64,000 bases of DNA from an uncultured bacterium (lineage in GTDB: Bacteria > Bacillota_I > Bacilli_A > RFN20 > CAG-826), in the NCBI GenBank assembly GCA_949297805.1, contig CASFTG010000001.1:682001-746000 (forward strand), in the 5' to 3' direction. Shown here in pieces: positions 7,894 through 16,419 of the stretch (position 1 is the first letter of the stretch; the number at the start of each line of letters is the position of its first letter). A program made the position numbers and the translations under genes. Under the pieces are notes generated by a model. It was not told the DNA's origin and ran no database searches. It was given only the letters and a program-made list of their open reading frames with translations.

Positions 7894-8568
7894 TTAGGGA
7901 AGAGGCAACTCTTTTTGGGCGTAGACCGATAGATGGGGGAATTTGGCTAGGCAATCGAAGCGGGGAAACCCTTTAATGAAGAGTTCGAGGGCGGAATATA
8001 ACCACCCCGCTCCTTTTAGATAAGTCCCCTCTTTATCCTTAAATAAGCTTGGCGAACGGGCGAATATCGCCCCCACTTGGTCTAATCGATCGAGTAGGCG
8101 AAGGAAGTGAAGCTCCATCTCAGCTTCCTTCTTGCTTAAAGGCCCCGAAAGGAAAAGCGAGTCGGGAAAGGAACGGGCCAAATCGGCCAAATAGTCTTGA
8201 TAAAACGGGTAATTGGGATTCAAAACCAGAATCGAGCGATAACGGCTTTCGATCCGGTTAAGCAAGGGGCTATACGGTTCGAGCGCCTCTTTCTCCAATA
8301 ACAATTCCCGGGTTAAGCCATTAAGGGCCGCTAAATCCTCGGCGAGCCGCTTCTTCCGGGAAAGACGAAGAAAACCTAGTAAGGAGAAAGAGACGAAAAG
8401 CAAAGAAATTCCAAGAATCGCGATGGTCAAGTCCCGGGGGTCGAGAAAACGGGAATAGGAAAATAAGGCGAAGATGGTCAAAGACAAATAAAGCCCAATC
8501 GGCAGGATGGCCAAAGGGTAACTTAGCCAGCGCGGATAGGGCTTATAGGCAACGGATATTCTCTTCAT
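7894..8568 (-). CDS. Hypothetical two-TM membrane protein
   Basis: This 224-residue protein starts at MKRISVAYKPYPRW after a strong AAGGAGGG ribosome-binding site. Two membrane segments lie near the N-terminus (about residues 17-38 and 48-66). The rest is a soluble, helix-rich cytoplasmic domain with many Leu, Asp and Arg. I do not recognise the family. It lies between the lipoprotein gene and the pheS T-box leader, in the same direction. A 20-nt sequence just before its ribosome-binding site recurs upstream of the small membrane gene at 11923-12165. Confidence 0.65.
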   Translation of the reverse strand: MKRISVAYKPYPRWLSYPLAILPIGLYLSLTIFALFSYSRFLDPRDLTIAILGISLLFVSFSLLGFLRLSRKKRLAEDLAALNGLTRELLLEKEALEPYSPLLNRIESRYRSILVLNPNYPFYQDYLADLARSFPDSLFLSGPLSKKEAEMELHFLRLLDRLDQVGAIFARSPSLFKDKEGTYLKGAGWLYSALELFIKGFPRFDCLAKFPHLSVYAQKELPLP

Positions 8569-8614
8569 CGGTTCTCCCTCCTTACTTAATAAGTAGGCGA
8601 GAAAACCGAAATCG

Positions 8615-9562
8615 TCACGCGGAAATGCCGGGAATCGTTGGCCCCGTCACCCCCGAAAGGTCCAATTGCTGATAATCCTCTTTATCGGAAGGAGTCTCGA
8701 CGGTGAAGCCGTCATAGGCGAAATCGAAGCCGAATTTGGCATAAGCCGACCCGCCGAAGGTATTCAAAGTCTCCGGGAGCCCGTCGATATCGATGAGGGC
8801 CTCAAAGCCAAGGAGGCCATTCTCGTCGAACTTCCATTTCTCGAGGTAATCATTGAGGGTGGCCGAAGATAGCATATCCTCGATCTCGTTTTGATAATCA
8901 CCCATCGAAGAGAGGGCGGAGTCGGTGGCTTCCGACTCGACGGCGGCAACGATATAATCAGCCAAATCATCGACGTCTTCGATCTTCAAAGTGAAGCTGG
9001 TGTCGGTGAATTCAAAGCAATCGGCATGATTCTTGTAGAAAGACGAGTACGGTTCGGCCGCCATCGAGGAGAACATCGACCCGACGTCGATCTCAAACCC
9101 CGCTCCATTAGTCGGCGTGACGATCTTCTCGGGAATCTCAACCCCGAGTACCGTCCCCATGGCCAGCCGCAAACCGGAGAAAGAACTATCGGAGAAATCG
9201 AGGTAGACATTATCCGCATCCCCATACATCCCAAAAGCAAGATTTTTAATCGAAAGGGGGAATCCAGTTCCAGTGTCGATCTCGATCGAGCCTTTTTGGC
9301 CGCTGGACCCCGAGACGAAGGAAAAATTGGTCCCATCATAACGAAGATCGAAGGGGAGGCTTTGAATCTCGATATCGTAACCGCTTAAGCTGCCAACTAG
9401 GCTCATCGGGGTCGAGGTAGTGATCTGAATGCTGGTCTTCTCGCTTGAGCGGAGTATCGCTTTGTCAAAAAGAGCGAACACATCGTTCGGGTTCGCTTTC
9501 CCGCCCCGGTTGCAGCCAACTAAAGCCAATAAAGGAAGCAAGAGAAACACGGATTTCTTCAT
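8615..9562 (-). CDS. Lipoprotein of unknown function
   Basis: This 315-residue protein has a lipoprotein signal peptide (MKKSVFLLLPLLALVGC) with the lipobox Cys at residue 17. The mature part is acidic, Ser/Thr/Asp-rich and predicted beta-rich, with no recognised catalytic motif. LmeA/LolA-like substrate-binding proteins have a broadly similar look, but nothing is diagnostic. Its start codon overlaps the stop of the rRNA methyltransferase gene by 4 nt, so it is translated from the same message; the functional link is not evident. Confidence 0.75.
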   Translation of the reverse strand: MKKSVFLLLPLLALVGCNRGGKANPNDVFALFDKAILRSSEKTSIQITTSTPMSLVGSLSGYDIEIQSLPFDLRYDGTNFSFVSGSSGQKGSIEIDTGTGFPLSIKNLAFGMYGDADNVYLDFSDSSFSGLRLAMGTVLGVEIPEKIVTPTNGAGFEIDVGSMFSSMAAEPYSSFYKNHADCFEFTDTSFTLKIEDVDDLADYIVAAVESEATDSALSSMGDYQNEIEDMLSSATLNDYLEKWKFDENGLLGFEALIDIDGLPETLNTFGGSAYAKFGFDFAYDGFTVETPSDKEDYQQLDLSGVTGPTIPGISA

Positions 9563-10296
9563 AGGTTTTTATCCTTTCCGTTTAAATAGGCGGCATAATG
9601 CATCAAGATCCCGCCGGCGACGCCAACGTTAAGCGAATCGATGCCTGCCATGGATATTTTAATATTGGTATCGGTTTGCTCAAGAATGGATTTTGCCATT
9701 CCTTTTCCCTCATTGCCAAGCCCCAAAGCGAACTTATCAGGGAAAACGAATCCTTCGAGGGGCGAAGCTCGGTCTAAGGAAGTGCCGAAAAGGGGATAGC
9801 CCCGCTCCTTCAATAAGGCTAAGGCGTCAGCCTCGGATAAGCGAAGAAGATTTAAAGAGAAGATCGCTCCTTGGGAACTTTGGATAGCCTTGGGGTTGAA
9901 GTAGGAACAAGTTCCCTCTAAGGCAATAACGTCATAAAAGCCAAAGGAAAGGGCAGACCTTAGCAACGTCCCGAGATTCCCCGGGTCCTGGATCCGGTCA
10001 AGAAGGAGGACCCGTTTTCCCTGCAATGGTCGGTTAATGGATAACTTAGCCACCCCGACGATCGGTTCGGGATGAACTGAGGAAGAAAGCTTTTTGATGA
10101 TGTCTTCCCCCACTAAATATCCCGGGACGGAATAAGGCTGCTCGGCGGTGGCGAAATAATAAAGGAGCTTTCCCGATTGGGCCGCCATCTCGACGAGGTG
10201 ATGGCCTTCGATAAGGAAAGAATCAGCCGTCCCTTTCGACAGCAATTTCGCCGCTTCTTTGACCTTTTTGTTATCCTTGCTCGTGATCTTTTCCAT
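9559..10296 (-). CDS. TrmH/SpoU-family RNA 2'-O-methyltransferase
   Basis: This 245-residue protein has an N-terminal L30e-like substrate-binding domain (SKDNKKVKEAAKLLSKG...FLIEGHHLV). A SPOUT catalytic domain follows with the three SpoU motifs: LLLDRIQDPGNLGTLLRSA, FALGLGNEGKGM, and KISMAGIDSLNVGVAGGIL. Members methylate ribose in rRNA or tRNA using S-adenosylmethionine and bind it in a trefoil knot. The exact target (RlmB-like or other) cannot be read from sequence. The start lies inside the 3' end of the YgjP-like gene (26-nt overlap) and the Shine-Dalgarno is weak, so coupled translation is likely. Confidence 0.92.
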   Translation of the reverse strand: MEKITSKDNKKVKEAAKLLSKGTADSFLIEGHHLVEMAAQSGKLLYYFATAEQPYSVPGYLVGEDIIKKLSSSVHPEPIVGVAKLSINRPLQGKRVLLLDRIQDPGNLGTLLRSALSFGFYDVIALEGTCSYFNPKAIQSSQGAIFSLNLLRLSEADALALLKERGYPLFGTSLDRASPLEGFVFPDKFALGLGNEGKGMAKSILEQTDTNIKISMAGIDSLNVGVAGGILMHYAAYLNGKDKNL

Positions 10297-10900
10297 ATTG
10301 GTGGCGGACGATCCGCTTTCTTAATGCCCAGTAATCCGGGCAATATTGCAGCACAATGGCATAAAATTTGGAAGAGTGGTTCCGGACCTTATCATGGGCC
10401 AACTCGTGGATGACCACCGAATCGATGACCGCGGGTGAAAAATGATAGAGCCACAAGGAGAAGGCCAAGGTCTTAGTCTGACCCGAATTGCTCCCAACCC
10501 GGCTCATCATGTCCCGGACTTTGACTTTATAAGGGGTCTTTATGCCCATGATCGGGGCGAAATAAGCGACCCGGGAGGTGAAATAGGCTAGGGCTTGTTT
10601 AGCGTAGCCGCTTCGAACCTCGGCCTCGCTTTGGCTCGTCTCGACCCTTTCCCCGAGGATATAGGTATAGGGAAGGGCTTGCTCTTGCTCCATTTTGCTC
10701 CGATGCTTCTCGACCCAGGGCATCATCTTCCCAATTTCCTGGTCGAGGTCAGTTAAGCTGATTCGCCGCGGGGCGGAAATCGAAAGCCGCCCATCCTTTC
10801 TTATCGAAAGCCGGATTCCCGAACGGCGGCGAAAAGCGATATTCGCCTCATAGACGATGCCGTGATAGGAGTAATTCCGACGCAATTCACGCATAACCAT
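10271..10900 (-). CDS. YgjP-like (DUF45) zinc metallopeptidase-fold protein
   Basis: I choose the ATG at 10900 (209 residues) because GGAGG lies 10 nt before it; the longer frame from 10948 would run into the start of the divergent gene. The protein has the SprT/WLM-like layout: an N-terminal beta-rich domain, then VIHELAHDKVRNHSSKFY with the HExxH zinc motif, then PDYWALRKRI. This matches the YgjP/DUF45 family, predicted metal-dependent peptidases of unknown substrate. A TATAAT between ribosome-binding site and start may be coincidental or a promoter. Confidence 0.85.
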   Translation of the reverse strand: MVMRELRRNYSYHGIVYEANIAFRRRSGIRLSIRKDGRLSISAPRRISLTDLDQEIGKMMPWVEKHRSKMEQEQALPYTYILGERVETSQSEAEVRSGYAKQALAYFTSRVAYFAPIMGIKTPYKVKVRDMMSRVGSNSGQTKTLAFSLWLYHFSPAVIDSVVIHELAHDKVRNHSSKFYAIVLQYCPDYWALRKRIVRHQYGKDHEQG

Positions 10901-10947
10901 GTCATTATAGCCTCCTTTCGCCCTCTTAGTGTATGATGGGCGACGCA

Positions 10948-11448
10948 ATGGAAAAGATTCTCATCTCCGCCTGCTTGCTCGGCGAGAAAACCCGTTATGA
11001 CGGGGGCGACAACCTAATCGAAGGGCTGATGGACTTCACCAAGTTCTATGACGTCGTGCCCTTTTGCCCGGAGGTCGAAGGAGGGTTGCCCACGCCCCGG
11101 ATCCCCTCGGAGATCAAAAACGGCGCGGTCGTGAACAAAGAAGGCGAAGACGTCACCCGTTATTTCGAACATGGGGCCCGTAAAGCTTTAAACATCTGCT
11201 CCTTTCTCGGCATCCGCCTCGCCATCCTCAAAGACGGTTCCCCTTCCTGCGGGGTCCACGAGATCCATAACGGCCGTTTCGATGGGAAGAAGATCCCCGG
11301 GATGGGGATCACCGCCGCCAAACTTCAAGAAAAAGGCATCCAAGTTCTTAACGAGCAAGAAGGATTAGCCCTGCTTTCGGAATTGCTTGAGAAGCAGGCG
11401 AAGAAAGAAATGAAGCAGACGAAGGAACATGGCCCGCGTCGAAAATAA
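10948..11448 (+). CDS. DUF523 (YbbK-like) protein
   Basis: This 166-residue protein starts at MEKILISACLLGEKTRYDGG, the characteristic DUF523 opening. It also has FCPEVEGGLPTPRIPSEI, LAILKDGSPSCGV and a final helix. Conserved Cys residues (ACLLG, PSCG) recall a redox or iron-sulfur site; the biochemical role of the family is not settled. The annotated start is 15 nt inside a longer frame. A TATGAT box ends 10 nt before it and no Shine-Dalgarno is visible, so it may be nearly leaderless. It overlaps the ECF transporter gene by 20 nt. Confidence 0.88.
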   Translation: MEKILISACLLGEKTRYDGGDNLIEGLMDFTKFYDVVPFCPEVEGGLPTPRIPSEIKNGAVVNKEGEDVTRYFEHGARKALNICSFLGIRLAILKDGSPSCGVHEIHNGRFDGKKIPGMGITAAKLQEKGIQVLNEQEGLALLSELLEKQAKKEMKQTKEHGPRRK

Positions 11449-11926
11449 AACCCAAAGGAAAATAAGTCTCCGCGACCTCGCCCTCATCGCCACCCTCGGG
11501 GCCTTGGCTTTCGTGGTCGGGGCGGTTTTCCCTATCCCCTACCCTTGGGGTGGCTATTTTAACCTTAGCGACGCCTTCACCCTTACTAGCGGCTTCCTTT
11601 TTGGTCCTTTAGTCGGGGCCGGGGTCGGGATGCTATCCGGGGTCTTAGCCGATGCCGCCTCCGGTTATTTCGTCTTCATCCCCTTCACCATCGCCGCCAA
11701 ATGCCTATTGGGTTTAGGGGCGGGACTATTCCGTAACCACAAGATAATGAAGTATCTAAGCCCTGTATTGGGGTGCGCTTTCGAGGTGCTTATATATTTG
11801 CTTGCCTATTGGCTTCTTTATGGTCCGGCCGGTTTGCTTAGCTCGGCTTTCGACCTATTGCAAGCCTATGGGTGCTTATTACTTGCTTGGCCGTTATCGC
11901 ACTTACTGAAGAAAGCCCTTCGTTAA
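11429..11926 (+). CDS. ECF transporter S component (riboflavin-type family)
   Basis: This 165-residue integral membrane protein has five to six hydrophobic segments. It carries the S-component pattern RDLALIATLGALAFV near the N-terminus, FNLSDAFTLTSGFLFGP in the middle, and VLADAASGYFVFIPFTIAAK after that. This fits the PF07155-like (riboflavin-type) S components, which bind a vitamin and dock on a shared EcfAA'T module encoded elsewhere. No riboswitch is seen, and the vitamin cannot be assigned. It overlaps the DUF523 gene by 20 nt and the convergent small gene by 4 nt. Confidence 0.85.
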   Translation: MARVENKTQRKISLRDLALIATLGALAFVVGAVFPIPYPWGGYFNLSDAFTLTSGFLFGPLVGAGVGMLSGVLADAASGYFVFIPFTIAAKCLLGLGAGLFRNHKIMKYLSPVLGCAFEVLIYLLAYWLLYGPAGLLSSAFDLLQAYGCLLLAWPLSHLLKKALR

Positions 11927-12165
11927 AGCCCTTCGTCTTCCCGGTTCAGATCTTCGACTTTTTCTTTCTCTAGATTACTCCGGGCCGAGGAATAGTAGAG
12001 CTGTCCCGCCAAAGCGGCCCCCAGCCCGAGCACCACGTCTTCGGCTAGGCCGACGAAGTCGCTTTGCAAGAAAAAGCGAAAGCCCCCGATCAGCACGAAG
12101 GCCCCGGCCAAAACGAAGCAGAGGATCCGGCTTAGGCTCACGTCTTTGAATCGCTGTTCGTCCAT
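11923..12165 (-). CDS. Small two-TM membrane protein
   Basis: This 80-residue protein has a short N-terminal cytoplasmic segment, two membrane segments (about residues 12-33 and 37-58) and a charged C-terminal tail. It is preceded by a strong AAGGAGGGA ribosome-binding site 6 nt before the ATG. I do not recognise a family. It lies downstream of the PucR-like/GH13 pair in the same direction and is convergent with the ECF gene, overlapping it by 4 nt. The sequence upstream of the ribosome-binding site is shared with the gene at 7894-8568. Confidence 0.65.
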   Translation of the reverse strand: MDEQRFKDVSLSRILCFVLAGAFVLIGGFRFFLQSDFVGLAEDVVLGLGAALAGQLYYSSARSNLEKEKVEDLNREDEGL

Positions 12166-12219
12166 TTCGATTCCCTCCTTACTGAATAAGTAACCAGGAA
12201 AGAGGGAATAATCACTGAC

Positions 12220-12783
12220 TTATTGCATTCCTCTTACGTTCAAGACCCGATAGATGACCAAAAGCAGCCCTTCATGGGGGTCAGTCACGTCGATCCCCCC
12301 GACTTGGTAAAGCCGGCGGAGGCGATAAGCAAAGGAATTCCGATGGAGATAGAGGGCGGCGGCGGCCTCGAGTTTCTCGCCTTTATGGTCTAAATAAGCC
12401 AAGCCCGCTTTGACCCATTCGTTTTTCAAATGGGAGAAATGGTCTAAGAAGGCGGCATAGAGGGTGAAGTTCCCATATAAGGTATCGCGGAGGATGACTT
12501 CATCGGGTCGGCTGACCGCTTTTGGGGCGGCCAATAAAGCCGAATTGAGCAGCATCTCGGCCAATTTCCCTTGTAAATTGGTGAGGAGCCCCGCCGCCTC
12601 ATCGATGGCATCGGAGCAATAGCCCCCAATCAATAAGGAGGCCGATTCAAAACTTATCTCCCCTTCGTAATAGGCCGAAACATCGGAAAGGGAAATAAAA
12701 GCCCCTTTGAGGCGAAGCCGCGACAAAGAGGCGTTTAAAATAAATAGATTCAGACTCTGATGGCTTTGGACGTAGAGCCTCAT
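12220..12783 (-). CDS. PucR/CdaR-type helix-turn-helix protein
   Basis: This 187-residue protein ends in a PucR-type DNA-binding domain: KLEAAAALYLHRNSFAYRL followed by RRLYQVGGIDVTDPHEGLLL, the family's H-N-S/T...YRL signature. Only a short upstream region precedes it, much shorter than full CdaR or PucR regulators, so the sensory part is reduced or divergent. Its start overlaps the stop of the GH13 glucosidase gene by 4 nt. This coupling suggests it regulates sugar or oligosaccharide use, perhaps its own operon; that is inference. Confidence 0.75.
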   Translation of the reverse strand: MRLYVQSHQSLNLFILNASLSRLRLKGAFISLSDVSAYYEGEISFESASLLIGGYCSDAIDEAAGLLTNLQGKLAEMLLNSALLAAPKAVSRPDEVILRDTLYGNFTLYAAFLDHFSHLKNEWVKAGLAYLDHKGEKLEAAAALYLHRNSFAYRLRRLYQVGGIDVTDPHEGLLLVIYRVLNVRGMQ

Positions 12784-14480
12784 ACCTTGAGCAGGAACGA
12801 TTCAAAGGGCCGCAGGGTGAAGGTGTGGTTATCCAAGAGGACCGAATCGTAATTGTGGAGGACGACGTCTTTGATCCGCCAATAGAAGTCGAACTTGACT
12901 TCATAGGGGCGGAAATTGCTCACGACCATCAACTTCTCAGTCCCGTCATGGAGGTAGCAGAAGACGTCGGGGTTCTCGATGTCGATGATCTGGAGTTCGC
13001 CGTTTAAGACCGTCTCATTGATGTCGGGAAGGCGGCGCTTGAGAATGGCGTATTGATAGAAGTTGATGACCGACCAAGGATCATTCATCTCGTCTAAGAC
13101 GTTGATCCCGTGCTTATATTCCTCGCCGAGCTTAAGCCACGGGGTGCCGGTGGTGAAGCCGCCGTTCTCGTTATGGTTCCAAGGGATCGGGGAACGACCG
13201 GATAGACGCGAGGTCCGTTGGAGGTTATCGAGGAAGGCCTGCTCGCTATAGCCTTGCTTCCGGAGATTGGGCACCTCACACCGCTCGCCGGCATCGGCAT
13301 AATAGTCCTCAATCGAAGGATAGGCCGGATTGGCCATCCCGATTTCCTCCCCTTGGTAGATGAAGGGGGTGCCGTAGAGGAAAAGAAGGGTGATGAGCAA
13401 GCACTTAGCCGATTCGTTCCGGTAATCCTTCGACCCGTATTGGGACAAGACCCGCGGATGATCGTGGTTGCACCAATAAAGCGGCATATCGGCCTGCTTA
13501 TGGCAAGCCTCATACCACCGGAGGAAGTTCTTTTTCAGATTGACAAGGTCAAGTTGGCGTTCCTCGGGCTTTTTCCCGATTGAGTCCCAACCTCCGTTTT
13601 GCCAGACACAATCGAAGTTGAACACCATGTTGATCGGCCCGTCTTTCTTATTGACGAGCTTTAATGCCTGTTCGGGGCTGATGCAGCCGCCGGCCTCACC
13701 AATGGTCAAACAATCGTAATGGGAGAAAACCTTCTCATTGAATTCCTTTAAATAATCGATGACTTCCGGCCGATTGGAATACATGTCGGTGTCGGGGACA
13801 AAGCCGGTCGAGTCCGGGGCTTTAGTCGAATCGGGGAGGCCTGGAGCTTTAGCGATATGGGCGATGGCGTCTAACCTAAACCCATCGACCCCCCGGTCAA
13901 GATAGTGACGGGCGATTTCATGATAACGTTCCCGTAACTTCGGATTGCTCCAGTCGACGTCGGGCATCTTGGGCGAGAAAAGATGGAGGTAAAAATCATC
14001 GGTTCCTTCGATATTTTCCCAAGCCGAGGTGAAGAAGAAGCTTTCCCAGTTATTGGGCGGGAGGAGTTTTCCGTTCTCCCGCTTCCCTTTCCTAATAATG
14101 TAATAGCCCCGTTCTTCGCAGTTCGGGTCGGCAATGGCTTTCTTGAACCATTCGTGCTCAATCGAAGTGTGGTTGAGGGTTAAATCCAGCAGGATCCGGA
14201 TGCCCCGTTCATGGGCTTCGCGAATCAAGCAGTCGAGATCCTCGTTGCTCCCGTAAAGGGGATTGACTTTGTAGTAATCGCGGACATCGTATCCCCCATC
14301 GTCCATCGGGGAATCGAAGATCGGGCAGATCCACAGAATATTGACCCCGAGGTCGCGGAGGTAATCGAGTTTGGACCGGAGGCCATTGAGGTCACCGAAC
14401 CCATCGCCATTGCTATCGAGGAACGACTGGGGATAAATGATGTAGCCGACGCCATCAAGCCACCACTGGTTATGCTCCAT
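12780..14480 (-). CDS. GH13 alpha-glucosidase (oligo-1,6-glucosidase-like)
   Basis: This 566-residue cytoplasmic enzyme is of GH13 type. It opens with WWLDGVGYIIYPQSFLDSNG and has the catalytic nucleophile Asp204 in GFRLDAIAH. The acid/base is Glu262 in LTIGEAGG and the third carboxylate is Asp340 in CNHDHPRV. It fits the MalL/DexB/trehalose-6-phosphate hydrolase group that cleaves alpha-1,4 or alpha-1,6 glucosides. The exact substrate cannot be fixed; the usual NHDQPR is NHDHPR here. No signal peptide. It is translationally coupled to the PucR-like gene and would feed glucose to the glucokinase and glycolysis genes in this window. Confidence 0.92.
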   Translation of the reverse strand: MEHNQWWLDGVGYIIYPQSFLDSNGDGFGDLNGLRSKLDYLRDLGVNILWICPIFDSPMDDGGYDVRDYYKVNPLYGSNEDLDCLIREAHERGIRILLDLTLNHTSIEHEWFKKAIADPNCEERGYYIIRKGKRENGKLLPPNNWESFFFTSAWENIEGTDDFYLHLFSPKMPDVDWSNPKLRERYHEIARHYLDRGVDGFRLDAIAHIAKAPGLPDSTKAPDSTGFVPDTDMYSNRPEVIDYLKEFNEKVFSHYDCLTIGEAGGCISPEQALKLVNKKDGPINMVFNFDCVWQNGGWDSIGKKPEERQLDLVNLKKNFLRWYEACHKQADMPLYWCNHDHPRVLSQYGSKDYRNESAKCLLITLLFLYGTPFIYQGEEIGMANPAYPSIEDYYADAGERCEVPNLRKQGYSEQAFLDNLQRTSRLSGRSPIPWNHNENGGFTTGTPWLKLGEEYKHGINVLDEMNDPWSVINFYQYAILKRRLPDINETVLNGELQIIDIENPDVFCYLHDGTEKLMVVSNFRPYEVKFDFYWRIKDVVLHNYDSVLLDNHTFTLRPFESFLLKV

Positions 14481-14628
14481 TGCTTTTCCTTTCGCTTTGC
14501 TTTTCGAAGTAATATTAAACCACGAATAACCGAACCGGTAGATGGCTTTTGCGCCCTTTCCGGGTCAAAAATACGTAAAAGCTTTTTCCTCCTTCCCTTC
14601 CCCACCCCTTTGGGGTATCCTTCGATTT

Positions 14629-16419
14629 ATGAAGTCGCTCTGGAAGACGCTCAAGCAAATGATCGCCGGGACCGGCGTCGTCTATTTCTTTAATTTCGTC
14701 TTCCAGCTTTTAACCGTCTGCGCTTCCGTCTTCACCACCTTCTTAATCAAAGTCTTGCTCGATGCCTTCACCCGCGACCTTGACAAAGCCCAATACCTTG
14801 AGAAGATGGTGGTCAATATGCTGACCGGCGGGAAAGGGGCCGCTTACCTCTATGACCATATGGCGATATTGCCGATCGCCATCGGGGTGACGGCCGCCAT
14901 CACCTTCGTCCTCTCGATGTCGCGGATGCTGCTTCGCTTCCGGGCCTCAAGCTCGATCAACAAAAAGATGCAGCTCAGCCTATTCGAACAACTCGAACAT
15001 CAGCCTTTCTCCTATTATAAGAAAGCCAAATCCGGCGATTTGATCCAAACCTGCACCCGCGACGTCGATGTTTTGCGCCGGTTCATCATGATGGATCTAA
15101 ACCAGTTCGCCTATACCCTCTTCATCGTCGTCATCTGCTTTTCGATCCTTTGCGATATCTCTTGGAAATTGACCCTTATCTCCCTTTCGATCCTCCCCTT
15201 TATGTTCATCTACTCCTTCTTCCTAATTAAGGAAGTAAGGAAGCGTTATCGACGGACCGATGACTCGGAGGCCAACATGACCGAGAAGATCTCCGAGAAC
15301 CTTTCGGCCGTCAGGATCGTCAAAGCCTATAACGCCGAGAACTACGAGATCGCCCAGTTCGAGGAACGGTTAAAAGATTATGAAGGGAAGTTCCGTTCCT
15401 GGCGGGTCTTCTCCTCCTTCTTCTTTTCCAGCAGCGACATCTTCATCTTCTTGTCGAGAAACATCGCCCTTATCTATTCGCTTTATTTAGCCATCGCCGG
15501 GGAAATCACCGCCGGGACCGTCGCCATCGCCTTCATGTTCGTCAACATGATGGTCTGGCCTTTACGCAGCTCCGCCACCTCCTTATCCAATCTCGGCCAG
15601 GTCATCGCCAGTTCCGACCGGATGCAGAAGCTATTGGAGTCCCCGATCGAAGACATCACGACCGGCGAATCGCCGAAGATCGAAGGCGACATCGTCTTCG
15701 ACCACGTGAGTTTCGCCTATCCCGATGACCCAGAACGGTTAGTCATCAATGACGTCTCCTTCACCCTCAAAGCCGGGCAAACCCTCGCTATCTTAGGCAA
15801 AACCGGCTCCGGCAAGTCGACTTTATCGCAATTATTGACCAGGCTATACGAGCCAACCGGAGGCCATATCTACCTCGATGGCCATGATATCGAAGGGATC
15901 GCCAAAGGGTATTTAAGGACCCAGGTCGTCCCGGTCCTCCAAGACCCCTTCCTATTCTCGAAAACCGTCATCGACAACATCCGCCTAGCCAAAGTCGGGG
16001 CCAGCGAAGAAGAAGTCAAGCACGCCGCTTATCTCGCCTCGGTCCAAGCGACCATCGAATCCTTCCCCAAAGGCTACCTCACCCCAGTCGGGGAGAAAGG
16101 GGTCACCCTCTCGGGCGGGCAAAAGCAACGGGTCGCGATTGCCCGGACCCTGCTTAGCGGCGCCCCGATCCTTATTTTCGATGATTCCCTCTCGGCCGTC
16201 GACACCGCGACCGACTTAGAAATAAGAACCCACCTAAAGAATTTAGGGCGGAAGCTCACCACCATCCTCATCACCCACCGGATCATGTCGGCCAAAGACG
16301 CCGACCTCATCATCGTCTTAAACGATGGGAAGGTCGAGGAGATGGGGACCCATGAGCAGTTAGTCAAGCAAGAGGGAACCTACCGCCGGATCGCCCTCAT
16401 TCAGGAGAAACTCGCATAA
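14629..16419 (+). CDS. Heterodimeric ABC exporter, degenerate-site subunit
   Basis: This 596-residue exporter half has six membrane segments (about residues 1-330) and one ATPase domain. Walker A is LGKTGSGKST, the signature LSGGQKQRVAIA, Walker B ILIFDDSLSAVD and the H-loop ITHRIMS. The residue after Walker B is Asp, not the catalytic Glu, as in the non-canonical subunit of LmrCD/BmrCD-like exporters. I start at MKSLWKTLKQ, not at the upstream ATG at 14542. TATCCT (14616-14621) ends 7 nt before the ATG with TTCCCT 17 bp further up, so the message may be leaderless. Stop and next start overlap (TAATG). Confidence 0.93.
   Translation: MKSLWKTLKQMIAGTGVVYFFNFVFQLLTVCASVFTTFLIKVLLDAFTRDLDKAQYLEKMVVNMLTGGKGAAYLYDHMAILPIAIGVTAAITFVLSMSRMLLRFRASSSINKKMQLSLFEQLEHQPFSYYKKAKSGDLIQTCTRDVDVLRRFIMMDLNQFAYTLFIVVICFSILCDISWKLTLISLSILPFMFIYSFFLIKEVRKRYRRTDDSEANMTEKISENLSAVRIVKAYNAENYEIAQFEERLKDYEGKFRSWRVFSSFFFSSSDIFIFLSRNIALIYSLYLAIAGEITAGTVAIAFMFVNMMVWPLRSSATSLSNLGQVIASSDRMQKLLESPIEDITTGESPKIEGDIVFDHVSFAYPDDPERLVINDVSFTLKAGQTLAILGKTGSGKSTLSQLLTRLYEPTGGHIYLDGHDIEGIAKGYLRTQVVPVLQDPFLFSKTVIDNIRLAKVGASEEEVKHAAYLASVQATIESFPKGYLTPVGEKGVTLSGGQKQRVAIARTLLSGAPILIFDDSLSAVDTATDLEIRTHLKNLGRKLTTILITHRIMSAKDADLIIVLNDGKVEEMGTHEQLVKQEGTYRRIALIQEKLA

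Noticed and set aside
13985..14700. Upstream extension of the ABC exporter gene to the ATG at 14542
   Set aside because: That segment is promoter-like, the peptide has no coding character, and the -10 box lies inside it.
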